A program made the translations under genes and the position numbers. From Bacteroidales bacterium (GTDB taxonomy: Bacteria; Bacteroidota; Bacteroidia; Bacteroidales; Muribaculaceae), in the NCBI GenBank assembly GCA_014800795.1, contig JAAVFL010000012.1, positions 1-36,850 on the forward strand: a DNA stretch of 36,850 nt. Reading direction: 5' to 3'. The stretch's first letter is position 1; each line of letters starts with the position of its first letter. The notes beneath the pieces are model-generated. The model made no database searches, was not told the origin of the DNA, and saw only the letters and a program-made list of their open reading frames with translations. Positions 35,288-36,850 of this stretch are shown here, piece after piece.

Positions 35288-36781
35288 ATGGCTTATAATT
35301 TTATCACCGCGAAAGAAGCGGCTGAGATGATTAACAATGGCGACACTATAGGACTTTCAGGCTTTACAGCTCCGGGAGTTTCCAAGGCTATTCTGGAAGA
35401 AGTCGCCCACAAAGCTGCCGCTGAACACGAGCAGGGGCGTGAGTTCAAAGTAAACATATTCACCGGCGCGTCGACGAACGACCACGTAGACGGTATTCTT
35501 GCTCGCAACAACGCTATCAATATGCGTGCCCCCTATCAGAACACACCTGATTTGCGTAAGCGCATCAATTCACATGACGCCCACTATTTTGACCGCCATC
35601 TGTCAGAAATGGCTCAAGAGACACGCTATGGATTTTACGGCGACATCGATGTTGCCGTGATAGAAGCTGCCGCGATATCAGAAGACGGTGAGGTACTGCT
35701 CGGATGCGGATTGGGAAATATACCTACTTATGCTCCCAAAGCCAAACATATATTTATCGAGCTTAACGAGGCTCTCCCCCAGTCGCTCCTCGGCATGCAC
35801 GATATATACGTGCCAGCAGACCCCCCTTATCGTCGTGAAATACCGATCTTCAGCCCCAGCGACCGCATCGGACGGCCAACCCTGAAAATAGATCCGTCGA
35901 AAGTACGCGGCATAGTACGCACCAACATGCTCGACGGTGTAAAACCGTTTACCAAACCGGATGCTGTCTCTGAAAAGATCGGTGCCAACGTCGTGCAGTT
36001 CCTTATTAGCGAATACCGCAAGGGACGTATTCCTAAAGAATTCCTGCCTCTTCAGAGCGGTGTGGGCAATGTTGCCAATGCCGTACTCAATTACCTGTGC
36101 ATGGACAAGGAACTACCCAATTTCATGATGTACACCGAGGTTGTTCAGGATTCGGTTCTGGAACTTCTGAGAGCTGGAAAATGTACGTTCGCCAGCACTT
36201 GCTCCATGACATTCTCTGACGAAGTGGAGCGCCAGCTTTTTGCTGATCTGGAATTTTTCCATGACAAGATTCTGATGCGACCCGCCGAAATATCCAACAA
36301 TCCCGAGATTATCAGAAGATTGGGAGTTATAGCAATGAATACCGCCCTCGAAGCTGATATATTCGGATGCGTGAACTCCACTCATGTACTCGGTACGCGT
36401 ATGATGAATGGAATCGGTGGATCAGGCGATTTCACCCGCAATGCATACATCTCGATATTCTCATGCCCCTCGGTAACGAAAGAAGGATTGATAAGCAACA
36501 TCGTTCCGATGGTTTCGCATGCAGACCATAGCGAACATTCGGTCGATATTCTGATTACCGATCAAGGTATAGCCGATCTCCGCGCTAAAGACCCGCTGCA
36601 GCGCGCTCACGAAATTATCGAGAATTGCGCCCATCCGGACTACCGCCCCTTGCTTCGCGATTATCTGAAACTCGCCAAGGGAGGCCAGACGCCCGCAACC
36701 CTCCATGCAGCATACGCTTTCCATACCGAATTTGCCAATTCGGGCAATATGCGAAACGTAGATTTCTCGAAATTCGCATAA
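35288..36781 (+). CDS. Succinate/acetate CoA-transferase (acetyl-CoA hydrolase/transferase family)
   Basis: 497-residue class I-like CoA-transferase, most similar in layout to succinyl-CoA:acetate CoA-transferases (TIGR03458-type). Family features: N-terminal ISAEEAA-like FITAKEAAEMINNGDTIGLSGFTAPG, the oxyanion/CoA loop SGVGNVANAV (Gly260-Asn261), the catalytic Glu284 in MMYTEVVQDS, and the C-terminal GIGGSGDFTRNAYISIFSCPS with YTEF-type end (HAAYAFHTEFANSG). It would move CoA between succinate/acetate (or propionate), conserving thioester energy in anaerobic fermentation. Specificity is inferred. I chose the ATG at 35288; an in-frame ATG at 35240 adds 16 residues with no family match. A full promoter lies at 35144-35175. 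Confidence 0.88.
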   Translation: MAYNFITAKEAAEMINNGDTIGLSGFTAPGVSKAILEEVAHKAAAEHEQGREFKVNIFTGASTNDHVDGILARNNAINMRAPYQNTPDLRKRINSHDAHYFDRHLSEMAQETRYGFYGDIDVAVIEAAAISEDGEVLLGCGLGNIPTYAPKAKHIFIELNEALPQSLLGMHDIYVPADPPYRREIPIFSPSDRIGRPTLKIDPSKVRGIVRTNMLDGVKPFTKPDAVSEKIGANVVQFLISEYRKGRIPKEFLPLQSGVGNVANAVLNYLCMDKELPNFMMYTEVVQDSVLELLRAGKCTFASTCSMTFSDEVERQLFADLEFFHDKILMRPAEISNNPEIIRRLGVIAMNTALEADIFGCVNSTHVLGTRMMNGIGGSGDFTRNAYISIFSCPSVTKEGLISNIVPMVSHADHSEHSVDILITDQGIADLRAKDPLQRAHEIIENCAHPDYRPLLRDYLKLAKGGQTPATLHAAYAFHTEFANSGNMRNVDFSKFA

Positions 36782-36850
36782 TATTTTACAGATTTTTCAT
36801 ACGCGTATATCCACTCTGTAATAAGTCTTATATACAGACATACATTTTTA
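36782..36850. other. Window end, no gene seen
   Basis: 69 bases of AT-rich sequence after the CoA-transferase stop. No hairpin, promoter or open frame can be supported before the window ends. Confidence 0.5.

Overview
The window looks like a chromosomal segment from a gut-type Bacteroidales bacterium (Bacteroides/Muribaculaceae-like). The support is indirect: several upstream regions carry the Bacteroidetes -7 promoter element TAnnTTTG, Shine-Dalgarno sequences are mostly absent, and the gene set fits this order (DUF3098 next to FtsX, a THUMP-like methyltransferase, a glycine-lipid acyltransferase pair, Wzi-like capsule protein, class I fumarase, succinate/acetate CoA-transferase, secreted GH2 enzyme). 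Genus cannot be decided from the sequence alone. I see no transposase, integrase, CRISPR array, rRNA or tRNA gene.

Layout. 1-8.1 kb is housekeeping: the 3' part of pyrF, pgk, a THUMP-like methyltransferase, a Yip1-like membrane protein with smpB, gpmI and a class I fumarase. 8.3-10.6 kb holds an outer-membrane porin convergent with a tandem META-domain lipoprotein. 10.8-16.8 kb is a galactose module: a secreted GH2 beta-galactosidase, then galK, a sugar nucleotidyltransferase and galE. No galT is present; the nucleotidyltransferase may make UDP-galactose directly. murI follows, tail-to-tail with recX-comF.

19.2-28.8 kb is the most distinctive part. A minus-strand run of eight tightly spaced genes starts with two acyltransferases resembling GlsA/GlsB of glycine-lipid synthesis. 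It continues with a Wzi-family outer-membrane protein, a small lipocalin-like lipoprotein, a LegB-like 4,6-dehydratase, an ATP-grasp ligase and a NeuB-family nonulosonate synthase, and ends with prmC. Divergent from it is a DUF115/MptE-like protein with an NGPSL motif (as also found in GT42 sialyltransferases and Maf proteins), followed by a YigZ-family gene. I infer a surface glycolipid or capsule system that couples an amino-acid lipid to a nonulosonic acid; no step is proven here.

28.8-35.1 kb is a minus-strand RNA-modification and envelope group: ftsX, DUF3098, uppP, truB, queA and a DUF2148 iron-sulfur protein, with miaB upstream. The window ends with a succinate/acetate CoA-transferase. 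This gene and miaB diverge from a perfectly symmetric pair of promoters whose -7 elements form one 18-bp palindrome.
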